Shown: positions 28,781 through 37,998, counted from the stretch's first letter. The stretch is DNA of 64,000 nucleotides from Anaerolineae bacterium (GCA_013178015.1 JABLXR010000001.1:62001-126000); one strand, 5' to 3'. Notes: generated by a model not told the origin, from the sequence alone. Numbers and translations are program-made.

Positions 28781-29956
28781 CTAGACCCTCTGCCCGTAGG
28801 GATCGACAGCATCGCGCAGGCCATCGCCAAGGAAGTTGAAGCTAAGCACTGCCGCGAGCACGAAGAGCGCCGGGATAAGGATCCACGGGTGCAGCGCCAC
28901 CTCCTGCAGCTTCTGGGCGTCCTTGAGGAGCACCCCCCAGCTGATGGTCGGCGGAGCTAGCCCCAGCCCCAGGAAGCTAAGAGAGGTCTCCCCAAGGATC
29001 ATTCCGGGGATGGCTAGCGTCAGGTGCACCAATATGTAGCTCATGAAAGAGGGTACAAGGTGCTGCCAGATGATGAACCATTCGCTAGCCCCGCTCTGGC
29101 GCGCAGCAAGCACGAAATCTTCTTCCCGCAGGGAGAGGAATTTGCCGCGAACGACGCGGGCAAGCGTTGTCCAGCCAACGAAAGAGAGGATGATGGTGAT
29201 GGCAAAGTAGATGCGCAGCTGTGGCCAGCTCGGCGGCAAAGCTGCTGCCAATCCCATCCAAAGCGGTATAGTAGGAATCGAGCGAATGAGCTCGATGACG
29301 CGCTGGATGATGTTGTCGGCCACTCCTCCGTAGAGGCCAGACAACCCGCCGAGAATGAGCCCGATCACCAGGCTCATCAGCACGCCCACGAGGCCCACCG
29401 AGAGGGAAATCCGGCTGCCGTAGATTACCCGAGAGAAGAGGTCCCTGCCCATGTAGTCCAGACCAAATAGGGTCAAGGGACCGTCGTACCCAGGGGCGCC
29501 GAAAAGATGCAGATCGGTCCTGATCAGGCCCCAGAGCTTGTAGCTGTCCCCGCGCACAAAGAGCCGAATCGTGTAGCGGGTGCTCGTGTCTTCCAGAAAC
29601 TTGCGCTCGAACGTGATAGTGTCAGTCTTGCGCTTGACGGGATAGGTGAAGGGCCAGTGCCAGCTGCCGTCCTCGGCCTGCAGGCGGATCTTGCTCGGCG
29701 GCGCGTAGACGTACCCCTGGAACCGACGGTTCGGGTCGTAGGGGGCCACGAACTCGGCAAAGGCGACCATGACGTAGAGACAGGTGATGACGCATAGCCC
29801 CAGCACTGCCAACCTGTTCTTGCGGAAGCGCAGGAAGACAAGCTGTCTGTGGGAGAGAAGGGCAAGCTTACCCTCCTCCGCCTCGTCTACCGGCAGCTCA
29901 ACCTCTGCCGCGGGCACGCTCAGTGGCTGAGGCTTAGCGATTTCCTGCTCTGCCAC
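28781..29956 (-). CDS. ABC transporter permease OppC-like
   Basis: 391 residues, longer than typical OppC (about 300) because of an extra extracytoplasmic segment between the first membrane helix and the core (residues about 70-150). The core has the EAA-type cytoplasmic loop near LAARQSGASEWFIIWQHLVP. The N-terminus is acidic and cytoplasmic. It is immediately adjacent to oppB, with no bases between the two coding regions. Confidence 0.88.
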   Translation of the reverse strand: MAEQEIAKPQPLSVPAAEVELPVDEAEEGKLALLSHRQLVFLRFRKNRLAVLGLCVITCLYVMVAFAEFVAPYDPNRRFQGYVYAPPSKIRLQAEDGSWHWPFTYPVKRKTDTITFERKFLEDTSTRYTIRLFVRGDSYKLWGLIRTDLHLFGAPGYDGPLTLFGLDYMGRDLFSRVIYGSRISLSVGLVGVLMSLVIGLILGGLSGLYGGVADNIIQRVIELIRSIPTIPLWMGLAAALPPSWPQLRIYFAITIILSFVGWTTLARVVRGKFLSLREEDFVLAARQSGASEWFIIWQHLVPSFMSYILVHLTLAIPGMILGETSLSFLGLGLAPPTISWGVLLKDAQKLQEVALHPWILIPALFVLAAVLSFNFLGDGLRDAVDPYGQRV

Positions 29957-30949
29957 CTATTCGGCCCTCCCAAACCGCACGCGCGGGTCAATCCAGGCGA
30001 GCAACACATCCGATATGAGCGTGCCCAGCACCGTGAGCGCGCTCAGAATCATGATGAAACTTGCCGCGAGAAACATGTCCTGGGTAATGAGCGCCGTGTA
30101 CAGCAGAGGACCGCAGGTTGGCAGCCCCAGGACCAGGGCCACGAGCGTCTCCCCCGAGACGATGGCCGGCAGTTGCCAGCCTATGGTGCTCATCACCGGG
30201 TTCAGGGCCACCCGCACGGGGTATCTCAGCACCGCCTGTGCTTCAGTAAGGCCACGGGCGCGCGCTGCCTCGACGTAGGCCCGGCTCAACTCGTCGAGCG
30301 TTATGGCGCGCATGACCCGAATGGTGCCCGCAGTGCCCGAGATGCCAATGACCACTACCGGAAGCCACATGTGCTTGAGCAAGTCCACTACGCGCGCCAC
30401 ACTCCACGGGGCGTCGAGATACTCCGGCGAGAAGAGCCCACCGGCACTAAGGCCGAAGTACCTTATGCCCAGGTACATGACCACCAGCGCGACCAAGAAG
30501 GCGGGCAGCCCCACACCTATGAACGCTATGAAAGTGATGATGTAGTCAGACAGCGAATACTGCTTCACCGCGGAGTAGATGCCTACGGGAATGGAGATGC
30601 TGTACTGCACTATGAGGGTGAAGATGGACACAATCATACTGAGCGCAATGCGCTCGCCAATGAGGGAAGACACCGGCTTGTTCCAGTAGAAGGAATACCC
30701 CATTCGGCCTTGGATGAAGTTAGCCGTCCATTTGACGTACTGCATGTATACGGGCAGGTCCAGCCCGTACTGCCGCTTGAGCGCGGCGATTTCGCTTTCT
30801 CCGATCACCTCGCCCTGCGCTGCCAGGTTGTTGACGTAGGTGGTGAGGTAATCCCCCGGCGGCAGCTGAATGATGGCAAAGGCGATGACAGAGATGCCGA
30901 CGAGAATCGGAATGCACTGCAGGATTCTTCTTGCCAGGTACGCCCGCAT
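29957..30949 (-). CDS. ABC transporter permease OppB-like
   Basis: 330 residues with six predicted membrane helices, the N-terminal pattern YLARRILQCIPILVGIS of OppB/DppB proteins and the EAA loop EAARARGLTEAQAVLRYP. The ATG at 30949 is chosen because it begins just before this conserved start; an in-frame start at 31021 adds 24 unrelated residues. With OppC it forms the pore of a peptide/oligosaccharide-class importer. Confidence 0.9.
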   Translation of the reverse strand: MRAYLARRILQCIPILVGISVIAFAIIQLPPGDYLTTYVNNLAAQGEVIGESEIAALKRQYGLDLPVYMQYVKWTANFIQGRMGYSFYWNKPVSSLIGERIALSMIVSIFTLIVQYSISIPVGIYSAVKQYSLSDYIITFIAFIGVGLPAFLVALVVMYLGIRYFGLSAGGLFSPEYLDAPWSVARVVDLLKHMWLPVVVIGISGTAGTIRVMRAITLDELSRAYVEAARARGLTEAQAVLRYPVRVALNPVMSTIGWQLPAIVSGETLVALVLGLPTCGPLLYTALITQDMFLAASFIMILSALTVLGTLISDVLLAWIDPRVRFGRAE

Positions 30950-31039
30950 GCCAAGAGACCCCAGCTCAGCATCATATGCTCGGGTCCTTCCGGCCCGGGA
31001 GGCGCCGAGCCGGAAGGACACCTGCGATCAGCGCTAAGC

Positions 31040-33079
31040 CTACTTGTAGAAGAACTGCTCCGGGTTGACGGGCACAGCGCGGATAGTTGCGAATCCCCAG
31101 ACACCATCCTCGGGGAAGTTGCCGAAGTTGGGCTTGGTGACTATGGCCTGGGGCACCCCGACCGTGCCGAAACACGGCAAGTGCTCGTAGAAGCGGTCCA
31201 GCATGCGGCGCATGATGGCAATGCGCTCCTGCTCATCCAGGGTGACGTTGAACTCACTCCTATCCGTGTACTGCGCCTTGACCCAGTCTGGCGGCTCCTC
31301 CTCCAGATCGGGGAACTGGCCCTTCAGGGTCATGTAGGCCTCCCACGCCCGGCCCCAACCAAGGGCGTTGCCCCACTCTGGAGCGGCATGTAGGATCTTG
31401 CTGGTGGACGGAAAGACGATGTCAGAACCGACATCTCCCTGCCAGAACAACATCGGCAGTTCGTTGGCGATAGCCCGCTCGCTAAGGAGCTGACGGTTCA
31501 CCGGCTTGATGCTGAACTCGATGCCGATGTCCTTCCAGTACTGGATGCATAGCTCGAGAGTGGGCTGGATATCGCCCTGCTCCGGGTCGAACTCACCCAG
31601 CCAACCTATACGCTTGCCAGAAGGGAAGAGACGATACCCTTCAGAATCCCGCTGTGTGAAGCCCTCCTCGTCCAGCAACTGGTTAGCCCTGTCCGGATCG
31701 TACTCGGCGTAGTGCGCTTCATCGCCCTCCTTATAGTAGATCGAGTTGGGCCACAGCGCGACCTGGCGCGGCTCACCGAGGCCGAAGTGAACAACGTCGT
31801 TGATCTCGTCGCGGTTGATCGAAATGGACAGAGCTCTCCGCACGTTCAATCTCTGGAAGAAGTCCCGCAGCTCCGGGTCCTTGGCGGTCAAGTTCGGGTA
31901 GATGATGACAGCGGAGACGAGGGTTGACTTCCAGAGGTAGACCTTGACCTTGCCCTCCTGCTCGGCCCTCTTATACAGCTCCATGTTCTTGAGGTAGGTG
32001 CTGTGGCCGACGAAGTCGAGGTCACCGGCCAGCAGCTTTGCCGTGAGCAGCTCCTTGTCGGGCACGATATAGACGATCACCTTGTCGAAGTACGGCAACT
32101 GGTTCCCGGCTGTGTCTACCTTCCAGTAGTACGGGTTACGCTCATACGTGTGGTGATCCGGGTCGTCGGCCGTGCGGATGAAGGCCGTCATCCCTGGCAG
32201 ACCCACAGCCGCAGGGATGGTAGAGCCCACCCGCATCTTGTCCCCGAACAGCTGCGTCCAGTTCTCGAAACCGGCATCCTTGACCAGTTTGTCGAGATCC
32301 TCCTGGTCGGCATACTTGGGGTGAAACTGCTGCCCGTAATGCTTGGGTGCCCACATTCCACCACCCTGGCAGCCAGAGTAGAATCCCTGGTTCAGGATGA
32401 TGAGCGGATACGAGGCGGCGAATTCCAGCTTCAAAGTGTAATCATCGAGTGCCGTCATCTTCATGGGCACCTTGTCGGGCCCAGCACGCCACACATCGCC
32501 GGGACCCGCGGGGAAGAGCTCTTCGTTGAGCCTGCAGTCTTCCCAGTCGAAGAGGCAATCCTGCGTGGTCATAGGTTGACCGTCCGACCAGCGCAGCCCC
32601 TTACGCAGATACAGGACCTGCTCTGTGGCGTCGTCGTTGAACTCCCAGCTCTCGAACAACCCGCCCGTGATACTGTTGAAATCCCTGTCGATACGCAGCA
32701 CTAGCTCAGTGCCTATCACCGCCTGCCCATCGCCGAAGAGAGCATTGGCGTTGCCGATAGCGACGCGCACCGTGCCACCGTACTGCCCTACTTCTTCGAT
32801 GGGCTCGATGATCTGAGGGGTCGGCGGAAGACGTTGTTCCACCGGCTCGAGAGTCCCGCCACTCACCAGCTCAGCCAACATGGGCGCTTCGCTGTACTTG
32901 GCTAGCGGTGCAGCTGGACTGGGACTGGCCTCCGGCGCTTGTGTCGCCACCTCGACGGCGGCTTCGGTGGGCGTTGGCGCCGGAGCACCAGGGGCGCAGG
33001 CGCCGACGCCTGCCGCTGCCACAACCATGGCTGAGGCTCTTAGGAAGGCTCTGCGGTTCATCGTGCATCTCCTTGCCAT
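31040..33079 (-). CDS. Family 5 (Opp/Dpp-type) substrate-binding lipoprotein
   Basis: 679 residues. A Tat-like RRAFLR leader ends at a lipobox Cys28 (GVGAC), followed by an Ala/Pro/Thr linker and the large family 5 binding fold (LRKGLRWSDGQPMTTQD is the family landmark). Proteins of this length in this phylum often bind oligosaccharides rather than peptides. The start at 33079 has AGGAGG seven bases upstream; an ATG at 33061 with AAGGAG is almost equally good. It is the first transport gene in the LacI-controlled cluster. Confidence 0.9.
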   Translation of the reverse strand: MARRCTMNRRAFLRASAMVVAAAGVGACAPGAPAPTPTEAAVEVATQAPEASPSPAAPLAKYSEAPMLAELVSGGTLEPVEQRLPPTPQIIEPIEEVGQYGGTVRVAIGNANALFGDGQAVIGTELVLRIDRDFNSITGGLFESWEFNDDATEQVLYLRKGLRWSDGQPMTTQDCLFDWEDCRLNEELFPAGPGDVWRAGPDKVPMKMTALDDYTLKLEFAASYPLIILNQGFYSGCQGGGMWAPKHYGQQFHPKYADQEDLDKLVKDAGFENWTQLFGDKMRVGSTIPAAVGLPGMTAFIRTADDPDHHTYERNPYYWKVDTAGNQLPYFDKVIVYIVPDKELLTAKLLAGDLDFVGHSTYLKNMELYKRAEQEGKVKVYLWKSTLVSAVIIYPNLTAKDPELRDFFQRLNVRRALSISINRDEINDVVHFGLGEPRQVALWPNSIYYKEGDEAHYAEYDPDRANQLLDEEGFTQRDSEGYRLFPSGKRIGWLGEFDPEQGDIQPTLELCIQYWKDIGIEFSIKPVNRQLLSERAIANELPMLFWQGDVGSDIVFPSTSKILHAAPEWGNALGWGRAWEAYMTLKGQFPDLEEEPPDWVKAQYTDRSEFNVTLDEQERIAIMRRMLDRFYEHLPCFGTVGVPQAIVTKPNFGNFPEDGVWGFATIRAVPVNPEQFFYK

Positions 33080-33163
33080 CTTAGGTCCTCCTGTATGGTC
33101 TCTGCGAGCGGCCAAACCAAGATACCCTCCCTGCCACGGAAGCCGGTAGTCATCAGGCAGTCA

Positions 33164-33736
33164 TCACTTCCTTTCCCCTGTGCTCGACTCGAGCCCCAGC
33201 CGATGGTCCGCCAGCCATCGTTGGGCGTCGAAGGACCCGGTGCCGACGGTAAGCATGGTCCACTCGAACATGCCTCGCCAGTAGCCAAAACGCTCCTCGG
33301 TGGAGCCTTGAAACACCACTGCATACTGATACCGGTCGCTGAAGAACAGCCTGCCGCGCCGCCAGCAACGCCGGTCGGCCACATCGAAGCTGCACCGCCA
33401 CTCCACTCCCCAGAGGCTGCCCACTGCGATCTCGCCAAGGGAGTGGACTTCGCACCTATCAAGCTGTGCCAGCCCCTCGCGCACTCCCTCCAGGACCGCA
33501 GGTTGCTCTCCTGGAGCGAGGGGAGCACCAAGGTCACTCACCGCTATGGCCATGTGTGTGTCCGGGTCTCTGACATCGGGCGTCAGTCGAACACGCGGCA
33601 AAGGCTCGCTCTCAACCTGCAGCTGCCACTCGGCAGAATACCAGAAGGAAAGGAGCCCGCTCGGGTCGTTGTACAGCATCACTCTGGTGAACCGCGACCG
33701 CTGCCGCCCTGCGCCATCCCCGGGCAGACCGCTCAC
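33164..33736 (-). CDS. Hypothetical protein, PsbP/DUF1795-like
   Basis: 190 residues, soluble, no signal peptide. The N-terminal LLSFWYSAEWQLQ and the late YQYAVVFQGSTEERFGYW followed by a helix resemble the PsbP/MOG1-type fold, but the match is only by eye. Function unknown. It lies between the LacI regulator and the binding protein on the same strand with gaps near 84 bases each side, so it is probably co-transcribed. Confidence 0.6.
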   Translation of the reverse strand: MSGLPGDGAGRQRSRFTRVMLYNDPSGLLSFWYSAEWQLQVESEPLPRVRLTPDVRDPDTHMAIAVSDLGAPLAPGEQPAVLEGVREGLAQLDRCEVHSLGEIAVGSLWGVEWRCSFDVADRRCWRRGRLFFSDRYQYAVVFQGSTEERFGYWRGMFEWTMLTVGTGSFDAQRWLADHRLGLESSTGERK

Positions 33737-33818
33737 TCTTACCTCCTACGCGGACGGCTGCGCCTTCCGTGGCGCCTAACGCAAGGGGCGAGGGACCAGC
33801 CGCCGAGCTCAACACTCG

Positions 33819-34853
33819 TCACTTGACTCTCTCCTCTCGGGCAGGTGGCCCCGATGACTGCCTGATCACTAGCTGCGGCTTGAGCACAAGCTGCCGCGGT
33901 TCCGAGCTCCTTTCGTCCGACTGCTCAAGCCCCTCGATAAGGAGCTCAGCTCCCTTCATGCCTACATCGTACGGAGACTGGGACACGGTCGTCAGGGGTG
34001 GAGAAAGCCAGGCCGCAAACTCGGCATCGTCATAGCCAACGAGCGCCATATCGCCCGGCACAGCCCAATCAAGCTCTCGTAAGGCCTTAAGAATGGGAGT
34101 GCACTGAAGGTCGTTGTAGGCAAATATGGCCGTCGGACGCGGGCTTAGCGCTGGCAAGGCCTGCAGGACACGCTCGTACACGCTAGCAAGCTCTGGGGAG
34201 CAACGTACGACCAGCTCCGGCGCCATCCGAACGCCATATTCCTCGAGAGCGTGACGGTAGCCTGCCAGCCTCGTCCGCACGCTGTAACGGTCGCCCTCCA
34301 GCGTGACGTGCGCGATGCAAGTGTGCCCCAGGCGGCACAAATGCGCCGTTGCTTGGTAGGCGCCATCCTCGTAGTCAGAGATCACGTAGTCGAGGTCTAG
34401 CCCCTCCAAGCGCCTATTGAGGAGCACGCAACACACGCCAGCCTCAATCAGGCGGGAGAGTGCGTGAATGCCGCTCTCCACGGACGCTACCAGAACGCCT
34501 TCTACCCGTCTCTCCAGCATCAGCCGGTGAGCTTGCAGCTCCAGTTCTGGGCACTCGTTGGTGTTGTAGATGATCATGCCGTAACCGCGCGCAGTGGCCG
34601 CATCTGCGACCCCACGCGCGAGCTGAGCGAAGAAGGAATCACCGTTGTTGGGGATGATGAGGCCAAGCATGCGGCTTCTGCCGCCCACCAGTGTGCGTGC
34701 GTAGGCGTCGGCGGTGTAGTTGAGCTCCTGGGCGGCGGCAAGAACACGTTCCCGCGTGGCACGAGCCACATCAGGCTTGTCATTCAGAGCCCGGCTCGCC
34801 GTGCTCACGGACACACCTGCCCGACGAGCTATATCACGGATGGTGACCCTCAC
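33819..34853 (-). CDS. LacI-family transcriptional regulator
   Basis: 344 residues. The helix-turn-helix VTIRDIARRAGVSVSTASRALN and hinge helix fill residues 3-50. A periplasmic-binding-like effector domain begins at LGLIIPNNGDSFF. It should repress the downstream opp/lyase cluster until a sugar ligand binds. The GTG at 34853 follows GAGGAG nine bases upstream; an in-frame start at 34892 would lie inside the operator. Its own promoter and a matching operator are legible just upstream. Confidence 0.92.
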   Translation of the reverse strand: MRVTIRDIARRAGVSVSTASRALNDKPDVARATRERVLAAAQELNYTADAYARTLVGGRSRMLGLIIPNNGDSFFAQLARGVADAATARGYGMIIYNTNECPELELQAHRLMLERRVEGVLVASVESGIHALSRLIEAGVCCVLLNRRLEGLDLDYVISDYEDGAYQATAHLCRLGHTCIAHVTLEGDRYSVRTRLAGYRHALEEYGVRMAPELVVRCSPELASVYERVLQALPALSPRPTAIFAYNDLQCTPILKALRELDWAVPGDMALVGYDDAEFAAWLSPPLTTVSQSPYDVGMKGAELLIEGLEQSDERSSEPRQLVLKPQLVIRQSSGPPAREERVK

Positions 34854-34898
34854 AAGGGCAAACTCCTCGCAGACAAGAGAAACACCACCCAAGCACGA

Positions 34899-34914
34899 CC
34901 GGTAGCGTTACCGG
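34899..34914. promoter_or_regulatory. Predicted LacI-family operator
   Basis: The palindrome ccggta-gcgt-taccgg has perfect six-base arms and matches the general LacI-family operator core GGTAxCGxTACC. It lies about ten bases downstream of the predicted -10 of the lacI-type gene, where binding would block transcription. Autoregulation and operon control are inferred. Confidence 0.72.
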
Positions 34915-34924
34915 GAACGTCTCT

Positions 34925-34954
34925 AGTGTAGCGAGATCGCGATCCCGTTGTCAA
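34925..34954 (-). promoter_or_regulatory. Sigma-70-type promoter for the LacI-opp cluster
   Basis: Minus-strand TTGACA (34954-34949) and TACACT (34930-34925) with an 18-base spacer that contains the palindrome gatcgcgatc. It points at the LacI-type gene and, with small gaps downstream, may drive the whole cluster to about 24.35 kb. Confidence 0.72.
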
Positions 34955-35377
34955 GTGGGATGGCGAAAGCGCGTATCCAGTGCTGGGACCCAGACCGAGG
35001 GCGCAGGGAGTCGCGGCGTGCCACTGCACAGCGTCCCTCGCCGCTATCGGCGTAGTTCGAGTGCTCCGCCCCTTCACCCCTTCGGTGGCCTCTGCCTCAT
35101 TCTGCGTGCCACATGCCGCACGGCGGCAAGCTGCCACGCCACGACGCCCGTTTCTGTAGAGGTACACGCGGGCGACGGGTACGTCATGAGCAGTGCCTTC
35201 CCTCCTACCCTGTCGGTGGGCTCGGGCCGGCTCCAGGCCCCAGCGCACGGTCTCCGGCTCCGCCAGCCGAGATGCCTCAACCCGCAGACAGATGCTCCAC
35301 TCGGCGGGAACACGAAGCGCTCGCGCTTCCTGCCGTCCACCCCTAGCCTGGCCCCACGCCCCACGGCCCGATGACCA
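34955..35377. other. Gene-poor interval between divergent transcription units
   Basis: About 420 bases with no supported gene. Open frames on both strands lack binding sites and recognisable domains. Confidence 0.4.
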
Positions 35378-35407
35378 TTGACACAGGACGCCAGCACGCG
35401 GTATAGT
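35378..35407 (+). promoter_or_regulatory. Sigma-70-type promoter upstream of the Fe-S reductase cluster
   Basis: TTGACA (35378-35383) and TATAGT (35402-35407) separated by 18 bases. The next gene starts at 35671, so the transcript would have a leader of roughly 255 bases. Confidence 0.7.
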
Positions 35408-35449
35408 GCCGGCATTCAGCGTTACCGCGCTCTCTGAGCTGTCCACCGC

Positions 35450-35524
35450 GCAACCACGAGCGGTGCCGCCGCTCTGGCGTCGTGGTTGCCGGGACGCTGG
35501 CGCGGCAGTGCGCGACGACTGCCG
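35450..35524 (+). ncRNA. Structured 5' leader with nested hairpins, unclassified
   Basis: gcaaccacga (35450-35459) pairs perfectly with tcgtggttgc (35480-35489), with an inner gagcgg/ccgctc stem. A second stem follows, cggcagt (35503-35509) with actgccg (35518-35524). It does not show the conserved boxes of cobalamin, SAM or TPP riboswitches as far as can be judged by eye. It could be a regulatory leader or simply GC-rich DNA. Confidence 0.4.
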
Positions 35525-35670
35525 GCCTGGTCGGTATCCGCGCAGGGCGGTTGCTCCGCCCGCGAGGCCAAGGGAGCAGCAGCGCCGGTGGCGGCCTGCT
35601 GTCATCGGTGCTAGGTCTCTTGCCTTGACACACGAGGGTGGACCGTACGAGGACACAGGAGGCGTGGCAA

Positions 35671-36651
35671 GTGTCGCAGGCAACGGACAGGACGCTGACG
35701 CAGAGAGTCAAGGAGCATGCCAGGCAACACGGGGCCGATCTCGTCGGTGTGGCCAGTATGGACCGCTTCGAGGGAGCCCCGAAGCAGATGGATCCGAGGT
35801 ACATCTTCCCCGACGCGAAGGCCGTGCTCGTCTTCGGCTTCCGCATCCCCAGGGGCACCCTTCGCGGTATCGAAGAGGGCACCTTCTTCTACGTCTACTC
35901 CAGCCTGGGCTACGCCGGCATCAACGTGGTGCAGCAGCCCGTCCTCCTTTGGAGCGTAGCCGCCTTCCTGGAGGACGAAGGCTGGGAAGCCGTGCCCATC
36001 CCCAACCACCTCGACTGGGAAAACACCGGGAAGCACGGCAAGGACCCGGTGGTCCACGCCCGAGTCAACGAGGCCTGGAGCCGGCCCGTCTCTGCGGACA
36101 AGCCTGCGCCTGATGTCTTCATCCATCTGCGCATCGCCGCCTTCTGCGCCGGACTGGGCGAGATAGGATACAGCAAGCTCCTCCTCACCCCGGAGTTCGG
36201 GCCTCGGCAGAGGTTGGCCGCCATGCTCACTGACGCCCCCCTGGAGCCCGATCCTCTCTTCGAGGGCGAGCTGTGCGATCGCTGTATGCTGTGCGTGCGC
36301 GACTGCACCGGCAGAGCCATCAGCCCCTCGGAGACAATCAAAGTGACCGTGGCCGGGCGGCAGCTGGAGTGGGGCAGGCTCGACCACTACCAGTGCAGCC
36401 GCTACTTCTGCGGCGCCAGCAGGGAGCACAACCCGTTCATGGTCAGCGCCGAGGACGAGCGGGGGTTCACCCAGGAGGTCTCCCAGGCTCAGCAGTACAA
36501 GCTCACCCCTGCCTACGGCTACGGGCGGGCACTCGAGGGAGCGCGAGGGTGCATCAGAGCCTGCATGGTGCACCTGGAGGAGACCGGCAAGCTGAACCGT
36601 AGCTTCCACAACCGGTTCCGTAGCCGTGAGCCGTGGAGGCTGGAGCGGTGA
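35671..36651 (+). CDS. QueG/reductive-dehalogenase-like 4Fe-4S protein, copy 1
   Basis: 326 residues from a GTG preceded by AGGAGG eight bases upstream. An N-terminal QueG-like domain (GADLVGVASMDRF, residues about 17-29; then FPDAKAVLVFGF) is followed by a ferredoxin-like part, CDRCMLCVRDCTG, and a later pair CIRAC. This resembles the cobalamin/Fe-S part of epoxyqueuosine reductase and reductive dehalogenases. There is no Tat signal or RdhB anchor, so dehalogenation is not supported. Substrate unknown. It aligns end to end with the gene at 37033. Its stop overlaps the GTG of the truncated fusion ORF that follows. Confidence 0.78.
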   Translation: MSQATDRTLTQRVKEHARQHGADLVGVASMDRFEGAPKQMDPRYIFPDAKAVLVFGFRIPRGTLRGIEEGTFFYVYSSLGYAGINVVQQPVLLWSVAAFLEDEGWEAVPIPNHLDWENTGKHGKDPVVHARVNEAWSRPVSADKPAPDVFIHLRIAAFCAGLGEIGYSKLLLTPEFGPRQRLAAMLTDAPLEPDPLFEGELCDRCMLCVRDCTGRAISPSETIKVTVAGRQLEWGRLDHYQCSRYFCGASREHNPFMVSAEDERGFTQEVSQAQQYKLTPAYGYGRALEGARGCIRACMVHLEETGKLNRSFHNRFRSREPWRLER

Positions 36652-36959
36652 AGCTCTCGGTCGGGTATCGGTTGCCTGCCGACGAGGAAGACGACTGGAT
36701 CGCCTCCATCGTGGCCGGGCACCGCCAGTCGGTGGCTGAGGCCTACTTCGCCTGCGAAGGCATGGCGAGCGGGCGGGCGCCCGTCGGATGGCGCGGCGGT
36801 GAGGTCGACCGGACGGGCCAGGGCGGAGCTCAAGTGGACTGCAATTGCTACCAGCCTCTGATTGAGATGTTGCAGGAGGCGGATCCCGATCTGACTGTGG
36901 AGCCAAGCTGGGGGCCCGGTGGTGCCGTCGAAGGCCAGGCCAAGCTGCCCTGGGTCTGA
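36648..36959 (+). pseudogene. Chimeric remnant: start of a U32-like gene fused to a piece of a solute-binding protein gene
   Basis: 103 codons from a GTG that overlaps the preceding stop (GTGA). Residues 1-47 match the start of the U32-like protein at 37995 in 25 of 47 positions (shared YFA, GMASGRA). After a short bridge, the segment at 36848-36946 matches residues 70-102 of the binding protein at 39223 in 25 of 33 positions (PLIEM, PDLTVEP). The stop comes right after. So most of a U32-like gene and both ends of a binding-protein gene are missing. It is best read as the collapsed first copy of a three-gene tandem duplication. Whether the fused ORF is translated is unknown. Confidence 0.85.
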
Positions 36960-37032
36960 GCTTCATGAGGAGCCGAGCTCACACTGCCCTGTACGTTGGA
37001 AGCCAATCCCTCAGGGGCGGAGGAGAATCCGA

Positions 37033-37998
37033 ATGGCCGCACTGACCGACAAGGCGTTCACCCAGAGAGTCAAGGAATACGCCAAGCTTCAGGGAGCCGA
37101 CCTGGTCGGCGTCGCCTCCATGGACCGCTTCGAAGGAGCACCGAAGCAGATGGACCCCCGCTACATCTTCCCTGACGCCAAGGCCATGATGGTCTTCGGC
37201 TTTAGGATACCCAGGGGTGCTCTGCGGGGGATAGAGGAAGGCACCTTGTTTCATGCCTACTCGAGCATGGGATACATGGGTATCAACTTCGTGCGACAAC
37301 CAGTGGTGATATGGAGCATAACGAACTATCTGGAGGATGAGGGATACGAAGCCGTACCTCTTCCTAACTTCGCCTTCGAGTGGAGCAGCCTGGTTCTTCA
37401 CACGGGTGAGCAGCGGCCGGCGGTGAGGCATCATGTCTACCCCTACCAGCCGCATACGGGCTCGGGTCGCGCCCCGTGGAGCATCCCTGTGGACGCGAAC
37501 AAGCCGGCGCCGGACGTGTTTGTCCACTATCGGATCGCCGCTGTAGCCGCTGGGCTTGGTGAGATCGGCTATAGTCACCTCTTCCTGAGTCCCGAGTTTG
37601 GTCCCAGGCAGAGACTGGCCTGCTTGCTCACCGATGCGCCTCTCGAACCCGACCCCTTGTACGAAGGGCAGATCTGCGATCGCTGCATGCTCTGCGCTCG
37701 CGACTGCACCGGCAACGCCATAAGCACCACGGAGACCGAGAAGGTGGTCGTTGCCGGCAAGGAGTGCGAGTGGGGCAAGTTCGACATCGAAAGGTGCTGG
37801 AAGGCTTTCCAGGACCCGCCACCCGAGTACAACCCCTTCCTCGGCGATCCATCGCCGACCTACTGGGGAGGAAGGGCACTGGAGGGCGCCAGGGGCTGTA
37901 TCCGCGCCTGCATGGTACACCTCGAGGAGACCGGGAGGCTGACCAAGCCGTTCCGCAAACCGTTCCGAACTAGGAGGCCTTGGAGAATCGACCAATGA
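37033..37998 (+). CDS. QueG/reductive-dehalogenase-like 4Fe-4S protein, copy 2
   Basis: 321 residues. It shares with copy 1 the GADLVGVASMDRFEGAPKQMD block at the N-terminus, the CDRCMLCARDCTG cluster motif and GCIRACMVHLEETG near the end. The middle segment (about residues 115-150) differs and is longer here. AGGAG lies seven bases before the ATG. The stop overlaps the ATG of the U32-like gene (ATGA), as in copy 1, which points to a real physical or metabolic partnership. Reaction unknown. Confidence 0.8.
   Translation: MAALTDKAFTQRVKEYAKLQGADLVGVASMDRFEGAPKQMDPRYIFPDAKAMMVFGFRIPRGALRGIEEGTLFHAYSSMGYMGINFVRQPVVIWSITNYLEDEGYEAVPLPNFAFEWSSLVLHTGEQRPAVRHHVYPYQPHTGSGRAPWSIPVDANKPAPDVFVHYRIAAVAAGLGEIGYSHLFLSPEFGPRQRLACLLTDAPLEPDPLYEGQICDRCMLCARDCTGNAISTTETEKVVVAGKECEWGKFDIERCWKAFQDPPPEYNPFLGDPSPTYWGGRALEGARGCIRACMVHLEETGRLTKPFRKPFRTRRPWRIDQ

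Noticed and set aside
34850-35683. 277-codon minus-strand frame upstream of the LacI-type gene
   Set aside because: It covers the promoter and operator of the regulator gene and shows no domain; arginine- and alanine-rich as expected of noise.
35671-36651. Reductive dehalogenase
   Set aside because: No Tat signal, no membrane anchor gene, and the length is that of the QueG-like group.
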